Assembly: GCF_001190785.1 (NCBI RefSeq)
Contig: NZ_LGSS01000005.1
Span: forward strand, 124,001-188,000
Length of the DNA stretch: 64,000 nucleotides
Reading direction: 5' to 3'
Source of the DNA: Gottschalkia purinilytica
Lineage (GTDB): Bacteria; Bacillota; Clostridia; Tissierellales; Gottschalkiaceae
Positions 26,975-35,336 of the stretch are shown piece after piece. Positions within the stretch are counted from its first letter, which is position 1; each line of letters opens with the position of its first letter. The translations under genes were made by a program, and so were the position numbers. A model generated the notes under the pieces. That model searched no databases and was not told the origin of the DNA. It was given only the letters and a program-made list of their open reading frames with translations.

Positions 26975-27430
26975 ATGAGTTCGTTAAATAATGAAAATCA
27001 AGATTTAAAATATGTTATTTTTAAATTAGAAGAAGAATATTATGGTATAGATATAAATAATGTAATGTCAATTGAAAAGGCACAGGATTTTACAAGAGTT
27101 CCCAACTCTCCTAATTATATAAAAGGGGTTATAAACCTAAGAGGAGAAGTAATTCCAGTTATAGATTTAAGAAATAGATTTAGATTAAATGAAAAAGAAA
27201 TAGATACTAACTCAAGAATAATAATAGTGTTTGTTAGTGAAATTCAGGTGGGGTTACTAGTGGATAGCTCTTCTGAGGTTATGACTTTTACTGAAGATGA
27301 AATAGATAGCGCTCCTAGTATAAAAGAAAATATTTCGGAAAACTTCATAAAATCAATTGGGAAAAAAGATAACAAACTCATTGTACTTTTAAATTTAGAG
27401 AATGTAGTTGGGATTGATGTTAGTGAATGA
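26975..27430 (+). CDS. cheW: Chemotaxis coupling protein CheW
   Basis: CheW couples chemoreceptors to CheA. The 151 residues contain the two SH3-like lobes with motifs FKLEEEYYGIDINNVMSIE, VPNSPNYIKGVINLRGEVIP and VDSSSEVMTF. ATG start behind AGGGGGAG. It lies between cheA and cheC. Confidence 0.95.
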   Translation: MSSLNNENQDLKYVIFKLEEEYYGIDINNVMSIEKAQDFTRVPNSPNYIKGVINLRGEVIPVIDLRNRFRLNEKEIDTNSRIIIVFVSEIQVGLLVDSSSEVMTFTEDEIDSAPSIKENISENFIKSIGKKDNKLIVLLNLENVVGIDVSE

Positions 27431-27453
27431 AATTGCTAAAGGTGTGATATAGA

Positions 27454-28065
27454 TTGTTAATAGATACGTTGAATAATGTATTATTAGATGTTTTAAAGGA
27501 ATTAGGTAATATAGGTTCGGGCAATGCTGCAACTGCTCTTGCTACAATAATTAATCGTAAGATAGATATGGATGTACCTCAAGTTAAGATACTAGAGTTT
27601 AAAGAGGTATCCAACATATTAGGTGATAGTGAAAAACCTGTAGTTGGAATATACTTTGGTATGGAAGGTGACATAGAAGGTAATATGATGTTTATTCTTG
27701 ATTTACAATCAGCAAAAAATCTTGTAAATATGTTATATGGAAGTTCAAACGACGACAGAGATTTGAATGATATGGACATATCTGCTTTATCTGAAGTAGG
27801 GAATATCATTTCTAGCTCTTATATAAATTCTTTGAGTGCTTTAACAGGGCTTACTCTTAAAATTACTATACCTTCTGTATGTATTGATATGGCAGGAGCT
27901 ATATTAAGTGTTCCAGCTGTTCAATTTGGACAGATGGGAGATCATGTAATATTTATAGAGACTCAATTTGAAGAAGATAATAATAAAATAACTGGGGATC
28001 TATTTTTAATACCTGAAATTTCATCTTTTGATAAATTATTAAAAAGCTTAGGGGTAGTACAATAA
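27454..28065 (+). CDS. cheC: CheY-P phosphatase CheC
   Basis: CheC dephosphorylates CheY-P and partners with CheD in receptor adaptation. Both active-site motifs are present: ELGNIGSGNAATAL and SEVGNIISSSYINSL, each with Glu and Asn. The 203 residues start from TTG after AAGGTG. The stop and the cheD start overlap by one base (TAATG), in keeping with the CheC-CheD complex. Confidence 0.95.
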   Translation: MLIDTLNNVLLDVLKELGNIGSGNAATALATIINRKIDMDVPQVKILEFKEVSNILGDSEKPVVGIYFGMEGDIEGNMMFILDLQSAKNLVNMLYGSSNDDRDLNDMDISALSEVGNIISSSYINSLSALTGLTLKITIPSVCIDMAGAILSVPAVQFGQMGDHVIFIETQFEEDNNKITGDLFLIPEISSFDKLLKSLGVVQ

Positions 28066-28547
28066 TGAAAGTGATAAAAGTAGGAATGGCAGATTATAAA
28101 ACCACAAAATCACCAGGTATATTGGTAACATTGGGATTAGGGTCATGTGTTGGAATAGCTTTGTATGATAGAAACACCAAGATAGCAGGGCTAGCTCATA
28201 TCATGTTACCATCTAGTTTAGAAATAAAAAATAATTCAAATAAGGCAAAGTTTGCAGATACTGCAATAAATGAACTGATCAAAGAAATGATATCACTTGG
28301 AGCAACAAAAAGAAATATTGTAGCTAAATTAGCAGGCGGATCTCAGATGTTTTCTTTTTCTTCAAAAAACGACATTTTGAGAATCGGGGAAAGAAACGTA
28401 CAAGCTTCTAAAAATGGTATTTTAGAACATAAGATACCTATTATTAGTGAAGACACCGGAGGAAACTTTGGAAGAACTATAGAATTAAATTCTCAAGATG
28501 GTAGTCTACTTATAAAAACTATAGGGCATGGGATTAAAACAATATAA
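28065..28547 (+). CDS. cheD: Chemoreceptor glutamine deamidase CheD
   Basis: CheD deamidates receptor glutamines and stimulates CheC. The catalytic Cys is in LGLGSCVGIALYD and the His in GLAHIMLPS; AKLAGGSQMF is the second conserved block. 160 residues is standard. With a receiver-less CheB and no CheR nearby, CheC/CheD may carry more of the adaptation here, which is inference. Confidence 0.95.
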   Translation: MKVIKVGMADYKTTKSPGILVTLGLGSCVGIALYDRNTKIAGLAHIMLPSSLEIKNNSNKAKFADTAINELIKEMISLGATKRNIVAKLAGGSQMFSFSSKNDILRIGERNVQASKNGILEHKIPIISEDTGGNFGRTIELNSQDGSLLIKTIGHGIKTI

Positions 28548-28580
28548 ATAATATGGGAACACCTTGCTGGAGGTGGTAAA

Positions 28581-29324
28581 ATGACTACAGAAGAACTATG
28601 GAAAATGTATAAGGAAACTAACGAACAAAAATATAAGCAGGACTTGATTGTTAAATATGTATCTCTAGTGAAAATAATAGCAGGTAGAATGTATAATTTT
28701 TATGCAGGTAATATTGAATATGATGATTTATTGGGATTTGGAGTATTTGGACTTATAGACGCCATAGAGAAATTTGACTTAACAAGAGACTTAAAATTTG
28801 AAACTTATGCTCAAATAAGGATAAGAGGTGCTATTATTGACAATTTAAGGAAATTGGATTGGGTTCCTAGGCGTATAAGAAAAAAGTCTAAAGAAATTGA
28901 GAAAGTCATAAATATATTAGAGAATAGGTTAGGTAGAAGTGTAACAAATCAGGAAATAGCTGATGAAATGAAAATAAGCTTAAAGGAAATAGAAGAAACT
29001 CTATCTGAAATATCTACACTTAATGTTATATCTCTAGAAGAAACTTTAACATCTAAAGGTGAAGCAAGTTTAGAGACTGGAACTTCAGATAATCCAGAAA
29101 AGGTTTATGAAAATAAAGAGATAAAGAAAGTATTATCTGAGACGATAAACTTATTAAGTGAAAGAGAAAAGCTTGTTGTATCTATGTACTATTTTAATGA
29201 ATTGACTTATAAAGAAATAGGAACTGTATTAAATCTTTCTGAATCCAGAATATCTCAGATACATAGTAAGGCTATTATAACTATAAAAAATAGCTTAAAC
29301 AAGCTAGGGATTCATAGTTATTAA
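28581..29324 (+). CDS. fliA: Flagellar sigma factor FliA/SigD (sigma-28)
   Basis: This RNA polymerase sigma factor directs late flagellar genes such as flagellin. Regions 2 (DDLLGFGVFGLIDAIEKFD, FETYAQIRIRGAIIDNLR), 3 (WVPRRIRKKSKEIE) and 4 (LTYKEIGTVLNLSESRISQ) are all present in 247 residues. The FliA/WhiG-type region 2 sequence separates it from housekeeping sigma. No flagellin or flgM gene is in the window, so its targets lie elsewhere. Confidence 0.95.
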   Translation: MTTEELWKMYKETNEQKYKQDLIVKYVSLVKIIAGRMYNFYAGNIEYDDLLGFGVFGLIDAIEKFDLTRDLKFETYAQIRIRGAIIDNLRKLDWVPRRIRKKSKEIEKVINILENRLGRSVTNQEIADEMKISLKEIEETLSEISTLNVISLEETLTSKGEASLETGTSDNPEKVYENKEIKKVLSETINLLSEREKLVVSMYYFNELTYKEIGTVLNLSESRISQIHSKAIITIKNSLNKLGIHSY

Positions 29325-29344
29325 TTTTGATGGGGGTTATAAGT

Positions 29345-31201
29345 ATGAAAGAGAACTATATTTTACTGGAGGGGAAGGACTTAGATGACTTGATAAAAGA
29401 GGGCTTAAATATACTTGGTAAAGACAAAGAAGAAGTAGATATAGAAGTTATAGAAAAAGGCAAAAAAGTATTGGGACTATTTTCTAAAAACTATAAGATA
29501 AAGTTAACTATTAAAGAAAAGTTATCTGAAGAACCTCAAGACAGTGATGCAGTAGCTTTAAAAGATATTAGTGATGAAGCAATAAAAGAAATTGAAGAAA
29601 TAATGTATGATTTAAAAGATAGCATTGGATATTTTGAACTTAAATACAAAGAAGACGGCGTATATCTAATAGTGTATAACGGAGATACAATAAAAGTAAG
29701 TTATGATGATGTAATAAATCGGATAAAAAGAAAAGAAATACATAATTGTGACTACAATAAGATAAGAGAAGCAGTAGATAAAGCAGAGGAAATACAGGTT
29801 AAAATTGCACCAGCGCAAGAGGAAATATGTATAGATTCAGAGCTTATAATTGATATATCTTCTGATAAGATGGAAGCGTATATAACGCTGACATCTCCAG
29901 ATGGTGGAAAAGAAATAAACTTTGCTGAAGGATTAACTTTAATTAAAGAGACAATAAAAATAGGATTAAACATTGAAGAAGTAGAAAAGGTATTTAAAGA
30001 TAAGGTCTATAATCAAAAAATTATGATAGCACATGGGATGTATCCAATAGATGGAGTGGATGGATATGTTGACTATAAATTCAGTATGGAGAAGAATATA
30101 GCTCCAAAGATATTAGAAGATGGAAGTGTAGACTTTAGAGATTTAAATCTTATAACTAATGTTAGGAAAGGCGATATCCTTGCGGAGTTAGTGCCACCTA
30201 AAGATGGAACAGATGGAGTAACTGTTACAGGTGAATTAATAAAGCATAAAAAAGGAAAAGTTGATGTTTTTAAATATGGTAAAAATATAAGTATTTCTGA
30301 AGATAATTTAAAATTAATATCTGATATTGATGGTCAAGTATCTTTAGAAAAAGGAAAAATTGTAGTACTTGAACTTTATGAAATAAAAAATAATGTGGAT
30401 AACTCAACAGGTAATATAGACTTTAATGGAAGTGTTAAGGTAAATGGAAGTGTTTTAACAGGATTTGAAATAAGACTAGATGGAAATTTAGAAGTTAATG
30501 GAGTGGTAGAAGGAGCAAATATAAAGAGTGGTGGAAGTATAATCGTAAAAAGGGGGATACAAGGATACAATAACTCTGAGATATCAGCAGAAGGTGATAT
30601 ATTTGCTAAATATATTGAAAACAGTAAGGTGTATTCTGAAAATGATGTAAATGCAGAAGCTATAATGCATAGTGATATAACTAGTAAAGGGGCAATAGTG
30701 GTAGGAGGAAAAAAGGGACTTATAGTAGGTGGAGCTTGTAGGGCTACAAAGGAAATTCGTGCTAAGACTATAGGTTCTAGTATGGCTACATCTACAGTAT
30801 TAGAAGTAGGATCAGATCCTAACCTTAGAAATAACCAAGAATTAATGAAAAAAGAAATCAAAGATGTAGAAAAAGAGATAGATAAGCTTGAAAAAACTAT
30901 AAGCTTATTAACTAGATTAAATAAGTTTAATGATTTACCAGAAGATAAAAAAGAAACTCTTACAAGAGCATTAAGAACAAAATTATACCTACAAGAAAAA
31001 ATAAAAAATTTAAGGGAAGAATTAAAAAGAATAGACAAGGAAATAGAATATCTAGCTAAGGGTAAAATAATAGTTGAAAACGTTATATATCCTGGAGTAA
31101 AAATAGTAATTGGAAATACTAGTATGCTTTTAAAAGAAGAAACAAAACACTGTACCATATATCGAGACGAAGGAGAAATAAAGATAGGCCCTTATAGATA
31201 A
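29345..31201 (+). CDS. fapA: FapA (DUF342) polymer-forming-type flagellar assembly protein
   Basis: The 618-residue protein has a Jag_N-like N-terminal domain (about 1-55: LLEGKDLDDLIKEGLNIL, KKVLGLFSKNYKI), a middle DUF342 domain at about 150-340, a right-handed beta-helix-like repeat region at about 350-470 (GSVKVNGSVLTGFEIRLDG, AEGDIFAKYIENSKV) and a coiled coil at about 490-570. This architecture is FapA (DUF342), often encoded after fliA in Clostridia. Function is poorly known; roles in flagellar assembly or polar localisation are reported for relatives. ATG 29345 is preceded by GGGGGTTATAA. Confidence 0.85.
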   Translation: MKENYILLEGKDLDDLIKEGLNILGKDKEEVDIEVIEKGKKVLGLFSKNYKIKLTIKEKLSEEPQDSDAVALKDISDEAIKEIEEIMYDLKDSIGYFELKYKEDGVYLIVYNGDTIKVSYDDVINRIKRKEIHNCDYNKIREAVDKAEEIQVKIAPAQEEICIDSELIIDISSDKMEAYITLTSPDGGKEINFAEGLTLIKETIKIGLNIEEVEKVFKDKVYNQKIMIAHGMYPIDGVDGYVDYKFSMEKNIAPKILEDGSVDFRDLNLITNVRKGDILAELVPPKDGTDGVTVTGELIKHKKGKVDVFKYGKNISISEDNLKLISDIDGQVSLEKGKIVVLELYEIKNNVDNSTGNIDFNGSVKVNGSVLTGFEIRLDGNLEVNGVVEGANIKSGGSIIVKRGIQGYNNSEISAEGDIFAKYIENSKVYSENDVNAEAIMHSDITSKGAIVVGGKKGLIVGGACRATKEIRAKTIGSSMATSTVLEVGSDPNLRNNQELMKKEIKDVEKEIDKLEKTISLLTRLNKFNDLPEDKKETLTRALRTKLYLQEKIKNLREELKRIDKEIEYLAKGKIIVENVIYPGVKIVIGNTSMLLKEETKHCTIYRDEGEIKIGPYR

Positions 31202-31216
31202 TAACGGGGTGATTAT

Positions 31217-31567
31217 ATGGCAGTTAGGCCTATAGACATGAAAATAACAATGCCTAAAGTTCAGGAAATATCGAAAAATGAACAGCTTAAAAATGACAGG
31301 GAAAAGGTTATTATGCAAAATCAAAGTACTGATCAGTCTAAAAGATTTGAACAGGAACTAAAAAGAGTAAAAGATGCTAAAAAAGCTTCACATGGAAAAA
31401 TAAATAAAGATGATAAAAAAAATAATGAAAAAAGTCATGAAGAAACTAAAGATAATCAAAAGGAGAGTAAAAATAAAAACTCAGATGATAATGACAATAA
31501 GAAACCAAAAGATGAGCTAAAGGTTAAAAAAGATATTTTAGGAAGTAGAATTGATATAAAAATATGA
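31217..31567 (+). CDS. Conserved small charged protein of the flagellar operon end
   Basis: I do not recognise a named domain. The 116 residues have a conserved-looking N-terminus (MAVRPIDMKITMPKVQEISK), a charged helix with FEQELKRVKDAKK, and a very Lys/Asp/Asn-rich disordered C-terminal half ending ILGSRIDIKI. Small proteins of this kind are often found between fapA and the rpsB region in clostridial flagellar operons. It has a good ribosome binding site (GGGGTGAT) and lies 15 bp after fapA, so it is probably translated. Confidence 0.65.
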   Translation: MAVRPIDMKITMPKVQEISKNEQLKNDREKVIMQNQSTDQSKRFEQELKRVKDAKKASHGKINKDDKKNNEKSHEETKDNQKESKNKNSDDNDNKKPKDELKVKKDILGSRIDIKI

Positions 31568-31580
31568 CAAGAGGTGGGCT

Positions 31581-32012
31581 ATGAATATAGCAATATTGCT
31601 ACTAGGAGTTATACTAATAATAGTATCAATAATATTACTTTCTATACATGGTACTTCTGATGAAAAGCATTTAAATGATGTTGAAACTATGAAAGATCAA
31701 AGAGAATATAAAAATGTAGAAAATGAACAAGATCATTCATTTGAAGAAATATTTGATATAGAAAATGTAAATATAGAAAATCAAAAAAATATTAAAAAAG
31801 GTTTGTCTTATAGTGAAGAAAAAGGGAATAATAAAAAAACAAAGGATAAAATAGTATATCAAAATAAAAAATTAGAAAAAGATATATTTAATGAGATAAT
31901 GGAGCTATCAAGGAAAGGAATGAATAGTCAACAGATAGCAAAAAAACTTAATAAGGGAATTAGGGAAGTTGATATAATTTTAAAAATTAGAAGTTCAAAA
32001 AAGAATAGCTAA
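31581..32012 (+). CDS. DUF6115-like single-pass membrane protein in the SwrB position
   Basis: The 143-residue protein has an N-terminal transmembrane helix (about 2-21), a long acidic/lysine-rich cytoplasmic linker and a C-terminal helix-turn-helix-like tail, EIMELSRKGMNSQQIAKKL followed by REVDIILKI. It lies at the end of the fla/che operon immediately upstream of rpsB, exactly where Bacillus subtilis has swrB, and has the same layout (TM anchor, linker, C-terminal helical motif). SwrB promotes flagellar type III export activation; equivalence here is inferred from position and architecture, not sequence identity. Confidence 0.65.
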   Translation: MNIAILLLGVILIIVSIILLSIHGTSDEKHLNDVETMKDQREYKNVENEQDHSFEEIFDIENVNIENQKNIKKGLSYSEEKGNNKKTKDKIVYQNKKLEKDIFNEIMELSRKGMNSQQIAKKLNKGIREVDIILKIRSSKKNS

Positions 32013-32098
32013 TTTTACAATTTACATCTAAATTATATGTACTTTGTAGCATTATTTTATTAAATATATAAAATTAATTTTAAATTTGGTAAAAAACA

Positions 32099-32127
32099 TT
32101 GATAAAAAATAAGTGGTATGTTATACT
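32099..32127 (+). promoter_or_regulatory. Sigma-A promoter of rpsB
   Basis: TTGATA (32099-32104), a 17-bp spacer and TATACT (32122-32127) form a near-consensus housekeeping promoter about 100 bp upstream of rpsB. The 86 bp between the flagellar operon and this promoter contain no clear terminator, so some readthrough from the fla/che operon is possible. Confidence 0.82.
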
Positions 32128-32148
32128 ACTAGAGGTAAAACTACACAC

Positions 32149-32227
32149 ACTCTTTGATTTCTAAAGATGTGCCAAAAGGTCCTTTAGAGAGTTGATGAGG
32201 GTGGAGGTAAAAACAATGGAGGTGTAA
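32149..32227 (+). promoter_or_regulatory. rpsB 5' leader: bulged stem-loop plus three-codon ORF
   Basis: ACTCT (32149-32153) pairs with AGAGT (32188-32192), and CTAAAG (32161-32166) with CTTTAG (32182-32187), leaving a one-sided 7-nt bulge and a GCC/GGT inner loop. Downstream, GTGGAGGT precedes an ATG GAG GTG TAA mini-ORF (32216-32227). Its GAGGTG is also the Shine-Dalgarno of rpsB. The fold could be an S2-binding autoregulatory site, which is inference; I do not recognise a catalogued r-protein leader. Confidence 0.45.
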
Positions 32228-32230
32228 AAA

Positions 32231-32929
32231 ATGTCAGTAATAACAATGAAAAGTTTATTAGAAGCAGGTGTTCATTTTGGACATCAAACTAGAAGATGGA
32301 ATCCTAAAATGGCTCAATATATCTTCACAGAAAGAAATGGAATTTACATTATTGACCTACAAAAAACAGTTGGGAAAGTTGAAGCTGCTTATCAATTTAT
32401 AAAAGAGATTGCAGAAGACGGTGGAGAAATATTATTTGTAGGAACTAAAAAACAAGCTCAAGAATCAATAGAGAGTGAAGCTAAAAGATGTGGAATGCAT
32501 TTCGTAAATCAAAGATGGTTAGGTGGTATGTTAACTAACTACAAAACTATCAGAAAAAGAATAGAGAGACTTCAAGAACTTCAAAAGATGGAAGAAGATG
32601 GAACTTTTGATGTACTTCCTAAGAAAGAAGTTATAAAATTAAAAAATGAAGCTGAAAAGCTTGAAAAATTCTTAGGTGGTATAAAGGATATGGAGAAAAC
32701 TCCAGATGCTTTATTTGTTGTGGATCCAAGAAAAGAAAAAATTGCTGTTAAAGAAGCAAAAATATTAGGTATACCTGTTGTTGGTATAGTAGATACTAAC
32801 TGTGATCCAGATGAAGTTGATTATGTAATCCCAGGAAATGATGATGCAATAAGAGCCGTAAAACTACTTACTGAAACTATATCTAATGCAATTTTAGAAG
32901 GTAAGCAAGGCGAACAAGTAGAAAACTAG
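32231..32929 (+). CDS. rpsB: 30S ribosomal protein S2
   Basis: S2 is a small-subunit protein required for S1/mRNA interactions. The 232 residues begin with [19 protein letters not shown], followed by [18 protein letters not shown] and [14 protein letters not shown]-type blocks (here [12 protein letters not shown]), all diagnostic. ATG start after GGAGGTG. It is followed by a partial terminator and tsf, the conserved rpsB-tsf pair. Confidence 0.98.
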   Translation: MSVITMKSLLEAGVHFGHQTRRWNPKMAQYIFTERNGIYIIDLQKTVGKVEAAYQFIKEIAEDGGEILFVGTKKQAQESIESEAKRCGMHFVNQRWLGGMLTNYKTIRKRIERLQELQKMEEDGTFDVLPKKEVIKLKNEAEKLEKFLGGIKDMEKTPDALFVVDPRKEKIAVKEAKILGIPVVGIVDTNCDPDEVDYVIPGNDDAIRAVKLLTETISNAILEGKQGEQVEN

Positions 32930-32938
32930 AACAAAATG

Positions 32939-32987
32939 GGTAAGGGTTATGAGGGATTTATCCCTTACTGCTCTTACCTTTTTATTT
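32939..32987 (+). terminator. Attenuator or terminator between rpsB and tsf
   Basis: GGTAAG (32939-32944) pairs with CTTACC (32973-32978), and an inner stem AGGGAT/ATCCCT (32952-32957, 32960-32965) lies within. TTTTTATTT follows. tsf has no obvious promoter of its own in the remaining 33 bp, so this probably lowers tsf expression relative to rpsB and does not end transcription completely. Confidence 0.65.
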
Positions 32988-33020
32988 AATTAAAAAACAG
33001 AAATGTAGGAGGAGAATGAA

Positions 33021-33668
33021 ATGGCGATAACAGCTGCTATGGTAAAAGAGTTAAGAGAAAGATCGGGAGCAGGAATGCTTGATTGTAAAAAAGCGTTAGA
33101 AGAGACTAATGGAGATGTTGAAAAAGCAATAGACTTACTAAGAGAAAAAGGTCTATCAAAAGCTGCTAAAAAATCAGGAAGAATTGCTTCAGAAGGTGTG
33201 GTTGACTCTTACATACATGGAGGCAGAATAGGAGTATTAATTGAAGTTAATACTGAAACAGATTTTGTTGCTAAAAATGAAGACTTTAAGGCATTCGTTA
33301 AAGACATGGCTATGCAAGTAGCTGCGGCTAATCCAAAATATGTTTCTAGAGAAGAAGTTTGTGAAGAAGAACTAGACAAAGAGAGACAAATATTAAGACA
33401 ACAAGCATTAAATGAAGGAAAACCAGAAAACATTGTTGATAAAATGGTAGAAGGTAGAATAGAAAAATACTTTAAAGAAGTATGTTTATTAGAACAAACT
33501 TTCATCAAAAATCCAGATGTTGTAATAAAAGACCTTTTAGCAGAAAAAGTAGCTAAAATAGGTGAGAATATTCAAATAAGAAGATTTGTAAGATTTGAAG
33601 TTGGTGAAGGATTAGAAAAAAGAGAAGAAAACTTTGCAGAAGAAGTAGCAAAGCAAATTAACGGCTAA
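33021..33668 (+). CDS. tsf: Elongation factor Ts
   Basis: EF-Ts is the nucleotide exchange factor for EF-Tu. The N-terminal UBA-like domain includes [20 protein letters not shown] and [33 protein letters not shown] is the core signature. At 215 residues it is the short Firmicutes form. Ribosome binding site GGAGGAG. Confidence 0.98.
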   Translation: MAITAAMVKELRERSGAGMLDCKKALEETNGDVEKAIDLLREKGLSKAAKKSGRIASEGVVDSYIHGGRIGVLIEVNTETDFVAKNEDFKAFVKDMAMQVAAANPKYVSREEVCEEELDKERQILRQQALNEGKPENIVDKMVEGRIEKYFKEVCLLEQTFIKNPDVVIKDLLAEKVAKIGENIQIRRFVRFEVGEGLEKREENFAEEVAKQING

Positions 33669-33714
33669 TTTATTCAAATGGAGAACACTAAGTGTTCTCC
33701 ATTTGAATAAATTA
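33666..33714 (+). terminator. Long perfect palindrome after tsf
   Basis: Two 24-bp perfectly complementary arms (33666-33689 and 33691-33714) with a single central base start at the last base of the tsf stop codon. The stem is long, with a GGAGAACAC core and AT-rich base, but no T-run follows. It probably acts as a strong 3' hairpin (terminator or RNA-stabilising element) working in both directions. pyrH follows 69 bp later. Confidence 0.7.
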
Positions 33715-33783
33715 TTGGAAATAAGAAAATAGTTTGAAGGGTTTATTACTATATTGAAGAATATATAAGCTAGGAGTGTTTAC

Positions 33784-34500
33784 ATGAATGAGCCTAAATA
33801 TAAAAGAGTAATACTTAAACTAAGTGGAGAAGCTTTATCAGGTGGAAAAGGATTTGGAATAGATGAAGAAACTATCATGGGTATAGCAAAACAGATAAAA
33901 AGAGTTCAGGAAATGAATGTTGAAGTAGCTATTGTAGTTGGGGGAGGTAACTTCTGGAGAGGTAGAAGTACTGAAGGAATGGATAGAGCTACATCTGACT
34001 ATATGGGAATGTTAGGGACAACCATAAATGCACTAGGACTCCAAGATGCTCTTGAGAGAATAGGAGTTATGACTAGAGTTCAAACAGCTATAGAAATGAG
34101 ACAAATAGCGGAACCTTATATAAAAAGAAAGGCTATAAGACACTTAGAAAAAGGTAGAGTAGTTATATTTGCTGCAGGCTCAGGTAATCCTTTCTTTTCA
34201 ACTGATACTACAGCAGCATTAAGAGCTGCAGAAATAGAAGCAGAAGTAATCTTACTTGCTAAAAAGGGAGTAGATGGAGTTTATGACTCTGATCCTCGTA
34301 TAAATACAAGTGCTAAAAAGTTAGATCACTTGAATTATATAGATGTTTTAAATATGGGGCTAGGAGTAATGGATTCTACGGCTACGTCTCTTTGTATGGA
34401 TAACAAAATTCCACTAGTAGTTTTTGGAATAGATGATTCAGATAACATTGTAAGAGTTATTTCTGGCGAAAAAATAGGTACTCAAGTAAAGGAGGCATAA
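33784..34500 (+). CDS. pyrH: UMP kinase
   Basis: PyrH phosphorylates UMP to UDP in pyrimidine synthesis. The amino-acid-kinase fold motifs are [31 protein letters not shown], and the Thr/Asp-rich [14 protein letters not shown]. 238 residues is standard. It is coupled to frr, 3 bp downstream. Confidence 0.97.
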   Translation: MNEPKYKRVILKLSGEALSGGKGFGIDEETIMGIAKQIKRVQEMNVEVAIVVGGGNFWRGRSTEGMDRATSDYMGMLGTTINALGLQDALERIGVMTRVQTAIEMRQIAEPYIKRKAIRHLEKGRVVIFAAGSGNPFFSTDTTAALRAAEIEAEVILLAKKGVDGVYDSDPRINTSAKKLDHLNYIDVLNMGLGVMDSTATSLCMDNKIPLVVFGIDDSDNIVRVISGEKIGTQVKEA

Positions 34501-34503
34501 TAA

Positions 34504-35061
34504 ATGTATTTAGATATTCATAAAGAAACTGAAGAGAGAATGGAAAAAAGCTTAAAAGCATGTAAAGATGAATTAACTAGTATAAGAGCAGGAAGAGCTA
34601 ATCCATCTTTGTTAGATAGAGTAACAGTAGAATATTATGGAACACAAACGCCTTTAAATCAAGTAGCTAATATATCAGCTCCTGAACCTAGAATGATTGT
34701 AATACAACCTTGGGATGCTAATATTTTAGGTGAAATTGAAAAATCTATACAAAAATCGGATTTAGGATTAAATCCTACAAATGATGGAAAAATAATAAGA
34801 TTAATAATACCACAACTTACTGAGGAAAGAAGAAAAGAATTAATAAAAGTAGTAAAAAAGGTTTCAGAAAATGCTAAAATAGCTGTTAGAAACCAAAGAA
34901 GAGATGCTAATGATGCTGTAAAGAAAATGCTTAAAGCAAATGAGATTACTGAAGATGAGAGTAAGCAGGCAGAAGAGAAAATTCAAAAAATAACAGATAA
35001 GTATATAGAAGAAGTAGATAAACTAATGACTCAAAAAGAAAAAGAGCTTATGGAGGTTTAA
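34504..35061 (+). CDS. frr: Ribosome recycling factor
   Basis: RRF splits post-termination ribosomes with EF-G. The 185 residues show the typical two-domain pattern: [52 protein letters not shown] and [16 protein letters not shown]-like [14 protein letters not shown]. The gene is intact with an ATG start and a GGAGG site overlapping the end of pyrH. Confidence 0.97.
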   Translation: MYLDIHKETEERMEKSLKACKDELTSIRAGRANPSLLDRVTVEYYGTQTPLNQVANISAPEPRMIVIQPWDANILGEIEKSIQKSDLGLNPTNDGKIIRLIIPQLTEERRKELIKVVKKVSENAKIAVRNQRRDANDAVKKMLKANEITEDESKQAEEKIQKITDKYIEEVDKLMTQKEKELMEV

Positions 35062-35068
35062 TATTATC

Positions 35069-35269
35069 TTGAAACAACTAGACATTCTTGGTCTAACTTT
35101 AGAAGAAGGAATTAAAGAAATAAAAGACCTGAAAAATAATGAATGTGAAATAAGCATTAGAGAAACTTTTGCATATAATAAAGAACAAGATATAAGATTG
35201 ACAGAAGCTAGAATATTAAAAGTTATACAGTCAGATAATGTGTTAAACATTATAGTATCTTACTTTTAG
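35069..35269 (+). CDS. Small conserved-looking protein between frr and uppS
   Basis: A 66-residue protein starting from TTG, with TGGAGGTTT upstream (spacing about 10) overlapping the end of frr. It reads LTLEEGIKEIKDLK, then ISIRETFAYNKEQDIRLTE, ARILKVIQ and an end in VSYF. The beta-alpha-beta pattern resembles a PASTA-like or small RNA-binding fold, but I do not recognise the family. It is followed at once by a strong terminator, so it is the last gene of the rpsB-frr unit. Confidence 0.65.
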   Translation: MKQLDILGLTLEEGIKEIKDLKNNECEISIRETFAYNKEQDIRLTEARILKVIQSDNVLNIIVSYF

Positions 35270-35273
35270 AACT

Positions 35274-35306
35274 CCCCTTCTTTATTAAGAAGGGGTTTTG
35301 ATTTTT
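35274..35306 (+). terminator. Rho-independent terminator ending the rpsB-frr unit
   Basis: CCCCTTCTT (35274-35282) and AAGAAGGGG (35287-35295) form a 9-bp stem with a 4-nt loop, followed by TTTTGATTTTTT. This is the clearest intrinsic terminator of the central region. Confidence 0.92.
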
Positions 35307-35336
35307 TAGCGGATGCAAGTGACTTGGAGGTAAAAT

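Noticed and set aside
30376-31158. 260-codon open frame antisense to fapA
   Set aside because: It lies wholly inside a well-supported gene, is rich in Ser/Ile/Leu/Phe as expected for the reverse of Asp/Lys/Glu-rich coding, and matches no family.
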